From Bugula neritina (Eukaryota > Bryozoa > Gymnolaemata > Cheilostomatida > Bugulidae): a DNA stretch of 64,000 nucleotides. Positions 1-11,524 of the stretch are shown here, in pieces. Where the stretch lies: the NCBI GenBank assembly GCA_964035545.1, contig OZ037772.1, positions 3,170,501 through 3,234,500 on the forward strand, given 5' to 3'. Under the pieces are notes generated by a model that was not told the DNA's origin, did no database searches, and saw nothing but the letters and a program-made list of their open reading frames with translations. Each line of letters starts with the position of its first letter. Within the stretch, counting starts at the first letter, position 1. A program made the translations under genes and the position numbers.

Positions 1-3000
1 CTACGTCAGAGTCTTCTATTTTATATGCAAAGGAAAGGAGAACTCCGAACTCCACCTTCTCCTTGTAGCCCGGCACAGAGAGCATAGTCCTTCCTGTCAA
101 CTCTACTTTGTCTACCTGCAATCAGTGATACAACTCTCTCAGACTATACAGGTCAAAGGTTAAACTGTAGTGTGTGCCTCTGAGTCACTGCGTCCTCATT
201 CTTTTCTATTAGTTCACATTGTGTAAATGTATGCTCGTACGAATGAATATGTGGCTGTGGTCTCATTGATGTATTCATTCAAAGATAGTCATAATGTAAT
301 ATATCAGGCTGTGTCTGAATACTACTATTAGGTTAGTTACCACCAACACACAAGTCTCGCAGTGAATAAACAGTTGACGTACACACAGCCGGGAGTCAGA
401 CTGATACTGTACGATATACCTCAATATCAGAGATGGCAGAGTTGAGAGTACAGGACCAGTTGACCAGTCGGTTAGCTCTGTAGATCACACCTTTCTCGTG
501 CATTCTGATAAACGCTTCGTTCACCGCTTTCACAGATTTCTAATAAACAATTATATATGAGTCACGTGTCAAGTGTGAACTGATTGGAGATCAGGCCTCA
601 TGATTAACCAATCATAGAGAGGATAACACACTGAGTCAGTAAACAGCCGACACGACATATAGACTCCACTACTCAAACATAATACATGTATAGAGAGGAT
701 AACTCCTCACCTCATCCATAGTGAACGTAGTTCTGTCCCAGTCATAAGACCCGCCCACTTTCCTCAACTGATGGTAGATTCTGTCTCCTTTTCTATAGAA
801 ATTATATAATAACACTGACCAATCGTTGTGCTGCAAAACATATATTAGCAACTTAAATAATGAGACCAATGATAGAGTGTGACGAAGTAAACCTATATTT
901 AACTTTTTGTATATTCAATTATATATAAGAATTTTATCATATTAACGCTATTATATTATCTTATATCAAACTGTAGCAACTGCACACCAATAAGATAAAA
1001 TAAAAACTTAAACCCGAATACTAAGTCGCTATGAACTGCATTTTCAAGATAAAATATTCCCTTACTGGTTCTTCCAGTCCCACACTCGTCTCACAAACTC
1101 ATCTCTTCCCAAATCGTGTCGAGTTTTATTCTCTTCTCTAGTGAGTTTTTTCTCGACGACAACTTGAGTGGCTATTCCTGCGTGATCACATCCGGGCACA
1201 AACAGTGTCACCTTCCCATTCATCCGGTGCCTGACAATACAACAGAACTGACACCTGCAAACACCTGAGAATGCAAGCATATCAGACACCTGTAGATATT
1301 CTGGAAAGGTGCTGAGAGAAATATCTGTGGTTGAAACAACATCAATATAATAGATGAATGACTTATGCCAACCGGTACTTAACACAAATTTTATCAGCAT
1401 TCAAAAAAGAATTAACAGGGGGATGTTTATAGCCTGTCTGTGGAATATGTCAAAGTGACTTGGCAAGATGCCGAAATGTCATGTAGTCACCACCAGAGGA
1501 ATGGTGTCTACTGTTACATGCTATAAGCTACGTACACCACCAGTTTAGTGACTAGGTAAGTACGGAGTTGTCTCATCTATATGAATGAACATCTTACCAC
1601 CGAACTATCGCATCCTCAACTGCCCCCGTGAGGGCGTGTCCTAGGTGAAGAGTCCCGGTCACATTAGGGGGAGGGATCATGATGATAAACTTCTCTTCAG
1701 GTGTGAGTTTCAGCACATCTCTACCTGTTACAAAGCAACCAATCACATCTCTCTCGGTTACAAAGTAAAAAGCAACCAATCACAGTAACTGTTACAACAG
1801 AGTAACAAATCACACCTCTACGTGTTAGAAGTAACCAATCACACATTATAGACTTTACTAGGATAAGAAGTGTACCTTTGAGATTATACTCAGGTTTGAA
1901 GAATCCTTCCTTCTCCCACCAAGAGTACCAGGCAGCTTCCACATAGGACGGGGAGTAAGAATCAGGCATGGGATACGTCGTGTCTAGAATAACAGAAAAC
2001 TATAAAGTATAGGGGAGCAGCTGTGGTCTAGGGGTTAGAGCGTTTGTCTAGTGAACATGAAGCCATTGTTTGACAAAGGCCATTGTGATGTTAGGAAGAG
2101 CATCCAGTCATAATTGCTCCTGTGCCACATCTAAATAAGTCCTTAGCCTGTTTTAACAAAAATGCTTTCCACCAGGAGTCTCTCACAAGGTTGGTGACTA
2201 TACACTGATATCTAGATATACTAAGTTGAGACTTGTCTTCTACTGGTCCATACAGTTCAAATATGATAAACACATGTATAAATACAATAATCTATTCATA
2301 GCCCATAGTCTAACCACCAACAAGGACGAATAAATAAGACTGTGGCCTGACACTACTACTACTACAACTTATATAACTTACACACAACAGATTGTTAGGA
2401 GTATTTGAATCTGAGGCTATCCAATGTATGAGTAGGGCAGCCCTAAATGTAGGATATTGGAATACCATGTCTTATTACTACAGTCTGAAGCAGTGTTTAT
2501 ACCTTCACGATTTTCAGTCAGAAATTCAATTTTGCCGAGTCGCATTTCATTCTAAAAGCCAATCATCAAAATTTTTGCTTTGTACATGCCTAATCAAATA
2601 ATTTTAGAGTAACAATCAAAGGGAATGATAACTCCTTTAGATATGGGGTATTCATGTTTATAATTACATCGGCTGTCTTTTTCAATTATCACTTTTATGC
2701 TGTCAACTTAATTTATTACGTTTTCAAAGGGCATCAAATAGTGATTAAGCGAGTTATATTTGAGTATTACAGAGTGAGCTTCCTTATTAATATGATTTCA
2801 ACAATTTTAAGTAAGACTGCTTACACACATAACTGTGTGTTCACTACCGAGCAGTGTACACTGATAAATCAGTGCTTCAACTGAAACTTGTAAGTAAAGG
2901 AATGAAGAGCTCAATTGAGTATAAAATGTAGAGAATAATTGAACTGAACCTTTCTTATGGCCAACTGGTGTGTCATCGACATACGTTACTACAGCCTTCT

Positions 3001-3551
3001 CCTTTTTCTCTTTCACTTTTTTCTAGAAAAAAAAATCAAATTTGAAGAAAATAAAATGGAAATTGTTAGCTGCAGATACAGACAACTTCCAGGTAAAAGT
3101 ACAGCCATACAGTCCCAATACGAATATGTAATTCAAGTAACACTTTCATGTAGAAGTACAACCATAAATATGAATAGAAAGTAACACAAATATATACATT
3201 TAGGAGCAGTAGTGTAGAAATCGAGATAGCCTAGGTTCTTTAATCTTATCAAATTTTGGTTTGGGGTTTGGGTTGAAATTCTTACAAAAACACAACTTCT
3301 TATGCTACATTTCTAATCTAGAACACAGGCTTTCTCAATTTCTCCATTACTGCACCTACCTTAGTATATATAGAACCTGTAACTAACTAAACAGACACCT
3401 CAGTAGTCGTGGCAGACTCTGCCTTCTGTTTAGCCTGCTTAGCTTGAAACTTGGCTAGTTTAGCAGCTTTAGCAGCTTCTTTCTTCAACTCTTTCTCAGA
3501 TTTCACCTTTACCTCGCCAGTTGGCGCATCACCAGGGTTCACTTCCGACAT
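1..3551 (-). CDS. VARS1: Valyl-tRNA synthetase, 5' portion (8 exons, runs off left edge)
   Basis: Charges tRNA-Val with valine for translation. Eight exons are readable on the minus strand: 3399-3551 (ATG at 3551), 2950-3022, 1876-1983, 1598-1724, 1066-1230, 711-792, 420-539 and 1-115. All have GT-AG borders and the codon phases join without a break, giving about 314 residues. The N-terminus is a Lys/Ala-rich stretch rather than the GST-like domain that vertebrate cytosolic ValRS carries. Exons 3-4 hold the class I start region ([20 protein letters not shown], then [15 protein letters not shown] with the HIGH-type signature HLGH). Later exons hold the [10 protein letters not shown] block, [26 protein letters not shown] and the beginning of the editing domain ([20 protein letters not shown]). 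The rest of editing, KMSKS and anticodon regions lie outside the window. Identification rests on remembered family motifs and is strong. Intron 2983-1876 side carries a SINE. Confidence 0.93.
2013..2206 (+). mobile_element. tRNA-derived SINE copy 1
   Basis: Starts with GGGAGCAGCTGTGGTCTAGG, an A-box-like tRNA head, and ends near GTGACTATACACT. The body contains GATGTTAGGAAGAGCATCCA, shared with copies near 27275, 27432 and 59458. It lies in an intron of the minus-strand VARS gene. The B box is degraded in this copy. Confidence 0.65.
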
Positions 3552-4527
3552 GTTCGTTTATTGTGAGACTTTCCTTAAAACACAATCAGCCGGCATGGAA
3601 CTAATAGATATCTCAATACTAAACATACAAACTACTGACCCAGTATAGTTATAGACAGATATCTTAATACTAATAATATAAACTAATGGCTCAGTATTGC
3701 GTTAGTTATGCGTGGGGGTTCAGTGATAACACTCCTATAAACCACACAGTTCAATAATAAAAGACTGTGACTTTTCACGAACAGACATTTCATCTCTGAT
3801 TCTAATGAAAAATCACGAAATTTTCAGACAAACGATACTGCATTTCAACTTTGTGACTATCACATAATAATAATCATTGTCATTTGAAAGATTCTGCTAA
3901 AATCGAAATGCCAATGTTAATCACAAGGTCAACCATAAATGACTCAGTCTGATGACTGACAATTATGCTTAATGATTAATTAGTAAGATGAATAGATTGC
4001 AAGTGATCAGCATGATGATGGTGATGATTGCTTTTCACCATCAAAGGTCAAACTTTGTAATTGCAGCTTGAAATGTAAAATTAAACAATATTACTTTTAT
4101 TTAATTATACAAGTATAACTTACTATCATAACAACATTCAACTTTATGTAGTCATTATGAACATGATAACGGTTTACCTTTTACTTTAGGTGATAATTAT
4201 ACTATTCACGATTATCATTATGTCTACCATTATGATTATCTCAACTTTAACTTATCAATTACGATAATTAACCATTTGTTTTTAATGATAAAAACTTAAA
4301 TCATTGAATGAACATTAAAAATGATTTAATTTCACACTTTTATTATCATAACTATGAAATTATTATTAATAGGCATATTTGATTTTTAGATTACAATAAT
4401 AATTATCAAATCATGGTATAGAATTAAATAATTATTATAGTTAATATTATTATAAATATAATTAATATAATTGTATTTATTGAAACTAAAATAGTAAGGT
4501 AAACTAAATGAATTATCGACATGAGTA
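3552..4527. other. AT-rich intergenic stretch, no gene seen
   Basis: This lies upstream of the VARS start codon. It is strongly AT-rich with short GATGAT and AATTAT runs. I see no supported ORF or RNA gene. The VARS promoter must lie here, but no clear element stands out. Confidence 0.5.
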
Positions 4528-4930
4528 TGAGTAGGCAGTATGAGAAGGTGCAGCAGCAATTTGAGATCCCCGTTTGCAATACCTCATCAAAGATATAGAA
4601 CAGGTGCAAAATAATGCAATCAGATTCATTGCTAAATTGAAAGGCAGAGACAGTATCACTGTGGCACGTGACAAACTAAACCTAGAATCTCTCCCCGACA
4701 GACGCTTCAAGCTGAGGCACAAGTTACTGTTGCGACTTCTATCTAATGAGGGAAATCAGGCATCTCTAACCAACTCCTATGAACTGATGAACAGTAAAAC
4801 CTAAAAGACTAGGTTTACTAAGGCATCAAGCAGGGACGATCCCCCAACCATTTTTGCAAAATCAGCAGCCTACTACAGCAGCTTCTTTCCAAAAACAGCC
4901 CGAGAGCTTAAGTCTATACTAAATAATTAG
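4528..4930 (+). pseudogene. LINE reverse transcriptase C-terminal remnant
   Basis: One plus-strand frame reads as the C-terminal tail of a CR1/jockey-type non-LTR retrotransposon ORF2. It begins with AAI-stop-DPR, where the family normally has a Trp (IWDP), then DIEQVQNNAIRFIAKLKGRD, LRHKLLLRLLSNEG, and after a second stop at 4802-4804 the tail YYSSFFPKTARELKSILNN ending in TAG at 4928-4930. The Q-x-x-AxRF and SFFPKTxRE patterns are typical of this end of the protein. The catalytic RT domain is missing, so the copy is 5'-truncated, and the two in-frame stops make it dead. A related tail lies on the minus strand at 44860-45090. Confidence 0.72.
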
Positions 4931-5727
4931 TCAATACACCAGAGTGAGAGTTGTATATGTGCAACATACTGAAAATACTTGCTAGCCTGTAATCGGCAAC
5001 TGTAGAGGTGTGCCTCTTGCTACATGCTCTAATGATAATCTTGATCATAATCAATATGAATATCAATATCATGTTATACTTATTCAATAATTATAACTGA
5101 TTGATTCTTATTCATATTAATAATGAATAAAAATTATATTAACACTACAACTTACTTAATTAGAGTATTAGTATTAGTATTACTATTACTATCACTTACA
5201 ACTTGCTTATGCAAGAGAATTAAAATATCTTTAAAGCGTAGCATCCTTTTCAAGCAAAATAAGGATAATAAGTTTCGTCAAATTGAGTTAAAAACTACAA
5301 CTTATAGGTCACAAGTATAAAGCAAAGTCATCACTAATCCTAGTGGGTACGGCAAGCATATAGCATAATTTATTTTACAATGCGACAAGATTATCTAGAC
5401 GGTGCGCTTACGCCTCTCATTGTAGTTAAGCAATACCAATTGTATGGTTTTTATGACTTTAAAATCCGTTTTTGAGAAGCAAGGGCCTAGATAGAAATTA
5501 ATGATCGATATTGACTCGCTAAGAGTACTCATGTAAACCCGCAAACTACAACTTTTAACTTGACCGCAAAGCTGGAAGTACGATAAGCGTCGCCGTATTG
5601 ATTTCAGGCGAATTTTAGTTGATTTCTTTCAAACTGCTGAGAAGTAATATTTGCTTCCATTTTATGTCTGTATCAGCCATCAGGGCTATCGCGATACAAT
5701 TATAAATGTTCTTAATTCAATCAATAT
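4931..5727. other. Intergenic, nothing recognised
   Basis: AT-rich sequence between the LINE tail and the gypsy insertion. One ORF of 65 codons at 5123-5320 has low-complexity Leu/Thr content and no family features. The last four bases before the LTR (ATAT, 5724-5727) are the target-site duplication of the next element. Confidence 0.45.
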
Positions 5728-6032
5728 TGTGGTGGCTCGTGGAGCTACCAGCAACACAATACGCGAGGTTGCATATTGACCCGGAACAATGTATTAGCCA
5801 ATTAGCTAAGCTGTTGTATTAGTAATAGTAGCCGCTTCGCGCTACTAGCTCAGTTGAGGATAGTGCTGTAAACTAAATAGACGTGCGTATCATTACTGTT
5901 GTACATTGGATTTTTATTATGTATTCTTGTATTAAATATAACGATATCTGCTCGACTTAACTGGTGAAGTTTCTCTAGTGTTAAATAGACTCTCTTGGTG
6001 GCACATCAACCCTAAATCTGAAAACTATAACA
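5728..6032 (+). repeat. 5' LTR, gypsy A copy 1
   Basis: Begins TGTGGTGG and ends ATAACA. It contains a stem-loop TAGTAGC (5826-5832), loop CGCTTCGC, GCTACTA (5841-5847), and an ATTAAA poly(A)-like signal close to its end. No clear TATA box is seen. It differs from the 3' LTR at three sites. Confidence 0.92.
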
Positions 6033-6033
6033 G

Positions 6034-6051
6034 TGGTGGCAGCGGTGGGAT
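6034..6051 (+). promoter_or_regulatory. Primer-binding site matching tRNA-Leu
   Basis: TGGTGGCAGCGGTGGGAT begins one base after the LTR. It is the exact complement of ATCCCACCGCTGCCA plus CCA, the 3' end I recall for animal tRNA-Leu (AAG/UAG class). Minus-strand DNA synthesis would start here. The same 18-mer occurs in copy B (36427) and in lineage C (49593). Confidence 0.82.
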
Positions 6052-6065
6052 AGTGTATATCAAAG

Positions 6066-6932
6066 ATGGAGACTGAAAATGCTAGAATGCAACCACCCCC
6101 AGTAGAAGGTGAGCGTAGAAATGCTGTTAATCCTGTGAATCGTGAAGGAGAAGAAGCTTATAGACATTGCTTGAAAGCTCCCACCTTTACTGGGTCGGAA
6201 GATGTCGAACAATTTATACAAGAACTTAGAGAGGTAATGGAAGTTGCTCAATGGCCGCATAGAGTGGCCCTTATCCAATTGCGGAGGGCGGTGACGGAGC
6301 AAGCCAAGCCGTACGGAGTGGGAACGGACGTAGACGGCATACTGGCTGCACTGCGGGCCCGTTTTGGCACCTCCGTCATAGACGCTAGGACCAAGCTGGA
6401 GAGATTGTGCCGCACCCCGCGGACCTCGCTGCAAGAACATGCCGCGACGGTGAAGAAGCTGGCGCAGATTGCATATAGCGATCTGCCAGCACAACACCAA
6501 GAGCGTTACACCTATGACGCCTTTGTCCAGTCCCTAAACGACCTGGGCCTAGACCATCACCTACGAGCTAAAGGGATAACCAGAATAGAGGATGCCCTGA
6601 AGGCTGGAGAAGCTTACCTGTTGGCTACCCAAATGCATCGAGCACAAAGGAACCCCCCAGTAGTTGGAGTCAGCGCTGCCAGGGCTACGACAGGCTCCGG
6701 AGCCCTCCCGCTGGAAGCCGAAGTGGACCGCATGGTAGAGATGCTGGGACAATTGGTAACCATTCTGGCCGGTGCTGGCCCCGGTCAGGCCTTGCGGATG
6801 CCCCCAACATCTGTGGGGCAGGGCTGGAGTAGCGCTGATCAGGACCAGGGACAGAAAGGACGACCCCAATACCAGGGGGCGTTAAACTGTCACGGCCCGC
6901 GGACACACTCCCTCCCCGCGGGCCGCAACTAA
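6066..6932 (+). CDS. gag: Gag of gypsy A copy 1, zinc knuckle lost
   Basis: A 288-residue structural protein that should form the virus-like particle. The capsid-like part includes APTFTGSEDVEQFIQEFRE-type sequence, QWPHRVALIQLRR, and a C-terminal helical region around RYTYDAFVQSLNDLGL, as in Ty3/gypsy gag. The start is the ATG just after the primer site, shared by all copies. Near the end, residues 253, 256, 261 and 266 sit exactly where lineage C has a CX2CX4HX4C zinc knuckle, but here they are G, S, Q and R while the flanking residues (W, D/N, Q, P) are kept. The ORF ends at TAA 6930-6932, and pol is open in the -1 frame across that point. Particle formation is inferred from the family, not shown. 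Confidence 0.85.
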   Translation: METENARMQPPPVEGERRNAVNPVNREGEEAYRHCLKAPTFTGSEDVEQFIQELREVMEVAQWPHRVALIQLRRAVTEQAKPYGVGTDVDGILAALRARFGTSVIDARTKLERLCRTPRTSLQEHAATVKKLAQIAYSDLPAQHQERYTYDAFVQSLNDLGLDHHLRAKGITRIEDALKAGEAYLLATQMHRAQRNPPVVGVSAARATTGSGALPLEAEVDRMVEMLGQLVTILAGAGPGQALRMPPTSVGQGWSSADQDQGQKGRPQYQGALNCHGPRTHSLPAGRN

Positions 6933-9900
6933 AGGAGTATGGTGGAACGCGCCGTCGTCTGTCCGTACGGACACGGCGGAACATTCCACCCGAGTGGCAG
7001 GTACCACGCAGGACTAGTAGGCCCGCACAACGGCCCAGTACCTTCTCCCTGCCACTCGCTAACCGGTTTCACCGGTTACCTCGGGAAGAGGAGCCCGCCA
7101 CGGAAATGGAGCCAGAAGGCCCAGTGGAGAGGCCCAAACCCCGCCGGCACCAACCTCGCCGCCGGAAGCCCCGTAAACCACGGGTGAAACCCCCGCCGTC
7201 CTGTCAAACCAGGACAGCACATGCGGGGGGGGGTGAAAGTACAACCACATGGAGAGAGCTATTTCCTACCCGGAAAGGTGGCCGGCAACGCCGTCACTTT
7301 CCTGCTCGACTCCGGTTGTACTACCAACCTTCTCAGTCGTAGAGTCTTTGAGGCACTGCCCCGCCGGGACAGGGATAGAGTACGACCGTATACTGGAGAA
7401 CATGGCACCCTGGCAGACGGGTCATGTATCCCCTTTTATGGTATTATCGAGCTCCCTGGGCGTGTCCGAGATCAGGCTGTACAGGAGACCTTTATCATAG
7501 GTCAACTGGAAGAAGATGCTATCCTCGGAATGCCCTTCTTGAAGCAGCACCAGTGCCGAATAGATTTCAGTAAGTCGGTGGTGCTGATGGGCGGGCGAGA
7601 ACTCGCCTGTGTGGATAAGTTTGGGCGTCCCCTGGTGGGCGGTGTTCAGGTAGTTCGAAACTGCACCGTACCCGGACGCTCCAGAGCTACCATCCACTGC
7701 CGAGTGAACAGCAACCGGATAGCCAGGCTCGGGGTCGTTGAAAGCGCGCACGAAAAGATCCAACTCGCCAGTAGTTTAAACCGACTAACTGAGCGAGGGG
7801 AGGTCTTAGTGCAGTGCGTCAACCCCTTTACCGAGCCCATTGAGCTCCCAGCTGGGTCAATGCTGGGCCGGTTCCATTTCGTCCAGGAAGAGGACGTGGG
7901 CCCGTCGCTGGGTGACGCGACGGAGGCACCCCCTCGACACCCTATTCAGGGACGAGGGGCAGTCCCAACACATCTCCGGGAGTTATACGAAACAGCCAGT
8001 GGCGGCTGCGCGAGTAACAGAGAACGCCAAGCTATGGCCAAGTTACTACGCGACTACGGTGATGTGTTCAGCAGCGGAGAGCATGACGTGGGACTGACTG
8101 GAATTGTCAGACACGAAATACCGCTGACTGCAGGGACAGTCCCTGTCCGGCAACCCACGCGCAGGCTGGGGCCGGAGAAAGAGAAGGAGGTTAGCCAACA
8201 AGTACGGGATCTTCTGGACCGGGGACTGATAGAGCCCGCCCATAGTGCGTGGAGCTCGCCAGTCGTACTGGTCCGGAAGAAAGACGGCAGTTGGCGGTTC
8301 TGTGTGGACTACCGCAAACTCAATAGCGTAACCATACAGGACGCCTACCCTCTACCTCGTATTGACGAGTCATTGGACGCCCTAGCCGGCAGCAAGTACT
8401 TTAGTACGTTAGACTTGCTAAGCGACTACTGGCAGGTTCCTCTGAGTCCCGACGCCCAAGAGAAAGCGGCGTTTATCACACGGGACGGTTTGTGGAAGTG
8501 GAAGGTGCTGCCCTTCGGGTTAACCTCCGCCCCAGCCACCTTCCAGAGGCTGATGGAACAAGTCCTTAGCGGACTCCATTGGAAGACACTGCTAGTCTAC
8601 CTCGATGATGTCATCGTAATCTCTCCAGACTTCGAGACACATGTCAGTCGTCTGCAGGAGGTTTTCGAGAGACTCCGAGGTGCCGGTCTTAAGCTCAAAC
8701 CTTCCAAGTGCGCTCTGTTGCAGCCGGAGGTCAAGTACCTGGGGCACAGTGTCGGTCGAAACGGCGTGGCAACGGATCCCGAAAAGGTACGGGCAGTAGA
8801 AGACTGGGTCACCCCCCAAGACTTGACCGGACTCCGGGCTTTCTTGGGGCTGGTAGGGTATTACAGGCAATACATACCAGACTTTGCGGGCATAGCCCAG
8901 CCGTTAAACCGGCTTACCGCAAAGGGAGTGACGTGGCAGTGGACTCCAGTCGAACAAGAAGCGTTCGACCGCCTCAAGGGCTGCCTCCTAACGGCGCCCA
9001 TCTTGGCCTACCCAGACCCCACTCTGGAGTACATCCTAGACACGGACGCCAGTGACCAGAATGTTGGCGCTGTGCTGTCACAAGTGCAGGAAGGCCGAGA
9101 GGTAGTAGTAGCCTACTACAGCAAGTCTCTCTCTCCCGCTGAACGAAATTACTGCACTACCCGCAAGGAGCTGCTGGCAGTAATCAAGTCAGTGAAGCAC
9201 TTCAGACCATACCTATAGGGCAGGAAGTTCCGGCTGCGTACGGATCATGCCTCGCTGATCTGGTTGTGCAGGAGAGCAGAGCCCTCTAGTCAGGTCGCCC
9301 GGTGGCTCGAAATCTTAGCTGAATTCTCGTACCGGATCGAACACCTACCGGGCAAGAGACACAGCAATGCGGATGGGTTGAGTCGCCGACCTGACGGAGG
9401 TTGCAAACAGTGTCTCAACATTGAGAGGAGAGATGGAGGTCCCCCACGATGTGAGTTGGAGACGCTGGCTCATCACGGAGCACCGTTTGACTGGGATCAA
9501 GGTCAACTCAGGCAAAGAGTTGACGAGTCCCCGGAGGATGTACAAAACCTCCGCGCCAACCCTGTACTGGCCGGTAATGTTCGAGAGCTGAAGAAGCTCC
9601 AAGAAGAGCTGCCTGGAGTCGTGGCAGACATATACCGGGCCAAAAGGGAAGGGCGACGACCCAGCGAGGAACGCATACGACAGGGATGCGCCGAGTTCCG
9701 GCTATACTGTCAGCGTTGGGACTCGCTGCGGATCGGGCAGGATGAATTGCTAACCATCTCTCTAGCCGCCAGCGGCAGACACCCGGAAAGGAAGAGGGTA
9801 GTCTGCCCCACAGCCATCCGCCGTGAGTTGATTTGGGATACCCACAAGCAGGCCCACGCAGGGGTCAAGCGAGTGATATCCAAATTACGACTCCGGTGGT

Positions 9901-11507
9901 ATTGGCCGCAGATGGAGCGTGACGTCCGGCTCAGAGTCAAACAGTGTGAGATCTGCCAGGCCAGTAAGCATAGCCGCCCCCCTGGTGAAGCAGGACGGCG
10001 GAGGCTATATGCTGGTAGGCCCTGGCAAGTAGTCGCTGTAGACCTGGTCGGACCCATGCCCCTGACCCCCAGAGGCAATAATTGGATTCTAGTACTAACC
10101 GACCACTTTACTAGGTGGGCGGATGCTCTGGCTATCCCAGATGCATCAGCCCCAACAGTGGCCAGGGCGCTAGACCAACATGTATTCTGTTATTTTGGGC
10201 TTCCCGAACAGATACACTCTGATCAAGGCGCTCAATTCCAGTCTCAACTGATGAGCGACCTTTGCCACCTCTGGGGAGTAAATCAGAGCAGGACCACCCC
10301 CTACCACCCTCAAGGTAACGGGGTGGTGGAGCGCAATAACCGGATGCTAGGTGATGCACTCCGGAGTCTCCTCCTTGGACGAGGTCAAGAGGAATGGGAT
10401 ACGGTGTTGCCGCAAGTCATGCGTGCATATCGTAGCACCCCACACACCAGTACTGGTGAGACCCCAAACCTCTTGATGCTCGGGAGAGAGACTCGTGTCC
10501 CTGACCATCTCACCTATCACGTTCCAGAGCAAGACAACTCGGTTCACGAGTATGCCAGTGAACTAGTGGAACGGATGAAGGCCGCACACGATATACTGCG
10601 TCAACAGCAGTGGAAGGTGCGGCACGAAGATTCCGATGAACCCCCTCTCTATCAAAGGGGAGATAAGGTGTGGATGGTCAATTACCGTAGGCGCCGCGGA
10701 CAGGCTGACAAGCTGAAGCCTAAGTTTGTAGGCCCCTACGTGGTCGTCGAGGCTATGCCCAATCATACGTACAAGATTGAGCGCTCAGGACAGGTGTCTA
10801 TCCAGAATGAGTCTCGCTTGAAACCGTATTGGGCTAGCCCTGACGGAGTGGGAGAAGCCCCCCCGTTGTTAGAGCCCAGGAGGCAGACAACGACGCGCGG
10901 GCGACGGCGGCATGGACCTGAATACGAAGTGGTCATACCGCGGGAGGAAAACTTGGTGAGAGAGGAGCGGCAGCTTTTGTCAACAGAAGCGTGTCCGCCA
11001 CCGCCAAGTCTAATTCCTTCACTTCCAGAAACCGAGCCGGTTCCGGAAGTGCAAACCCCCACGGAGGGAGGGGCTCCATCCGGAGAACAAGAAGAGGTGA
11101 CCACTAACGGTGAAGTAGAGACGCCATTAGAGGCCCCTACTAACGAACCGGCAAGCGTGTCACCCCCCCTAGAAAGGGGACAGTGTACGAGGAAACCCCC
11201 ACCGTATTTGAAAGACTTCATATGTGACTGCATTAGAAGCGGCGCACATGAAAGTCTAGGGGAAAACCGTACGATAAAATGTTGGAGTTGTGAACCCCAC
11301 GCAAATATCAACTTTTGCGAGGGCGGAATAGTGGGAGGAATTAATGCGCGTAAAGCAAATAGTTCCGACCTCGTGCCTCAGAAACGATGCTCAGCCTTTT
11401 CTTATGCTGACATCGCCAAAGGCAGACTTATCTCACAACCAGCTCCAACCTTACCAAGAACGTTGAGTATGGACATTAATACCGAGTTCCCAGGTAAGCC
11501 AGTATAA
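6926..11507 (+). pseudogene. pol: Pol polyprotein of gypsy A copy 1 (protease-RT-RNaseH-integrase), two lesions
   Basis: From about 6926 a Pro/Arg-rich linker is open in the -1 frame relative to gag. At the tract of nine Gs (7224-7232) the reading frame changes, and protease starts near 7233 with the active-site motif FLLDSGCTTNLLS. RT follows with FCVDYRKLNSV, WKVLPFGLTSAPATFQRLM and the catalytic YLDD at about 8600. RNase H has YILDTDASDQNVGAVLSQ. A TAT-to-TAG change at 9216-9218 stops translation inside RNase H (HFRPYL-stop). The rest is open to 11507: an HHCC integrase N-domain (HKQAHAG...CEICQASK), the DDE core (VAVDLVGPM, HSDQGAQF, NGVVERNNR), a basic C-domain and a long Pro/Glu-rich tail with Cys residues. 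Copy 1 also has SDYWQ where the other copies have SGYWQ. Confidence 0.88.
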
Positions 11508-11524
11508 GTCTTGTATTCCTATTC

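Noticed and set aside
2392-3184. Plus-strand ORFs opposite VARS introns
   Set aside because: AT-rich, no family features, and antisense to well-supported introns and exons.
6060-6500. Antisense ORFs across gag, pol and ORF3 in all gypsy copies
   Set aside because: They are shadows of GC-rich sense coding sequence. They lack start context and conservation beyond that imposed by the sense strand.
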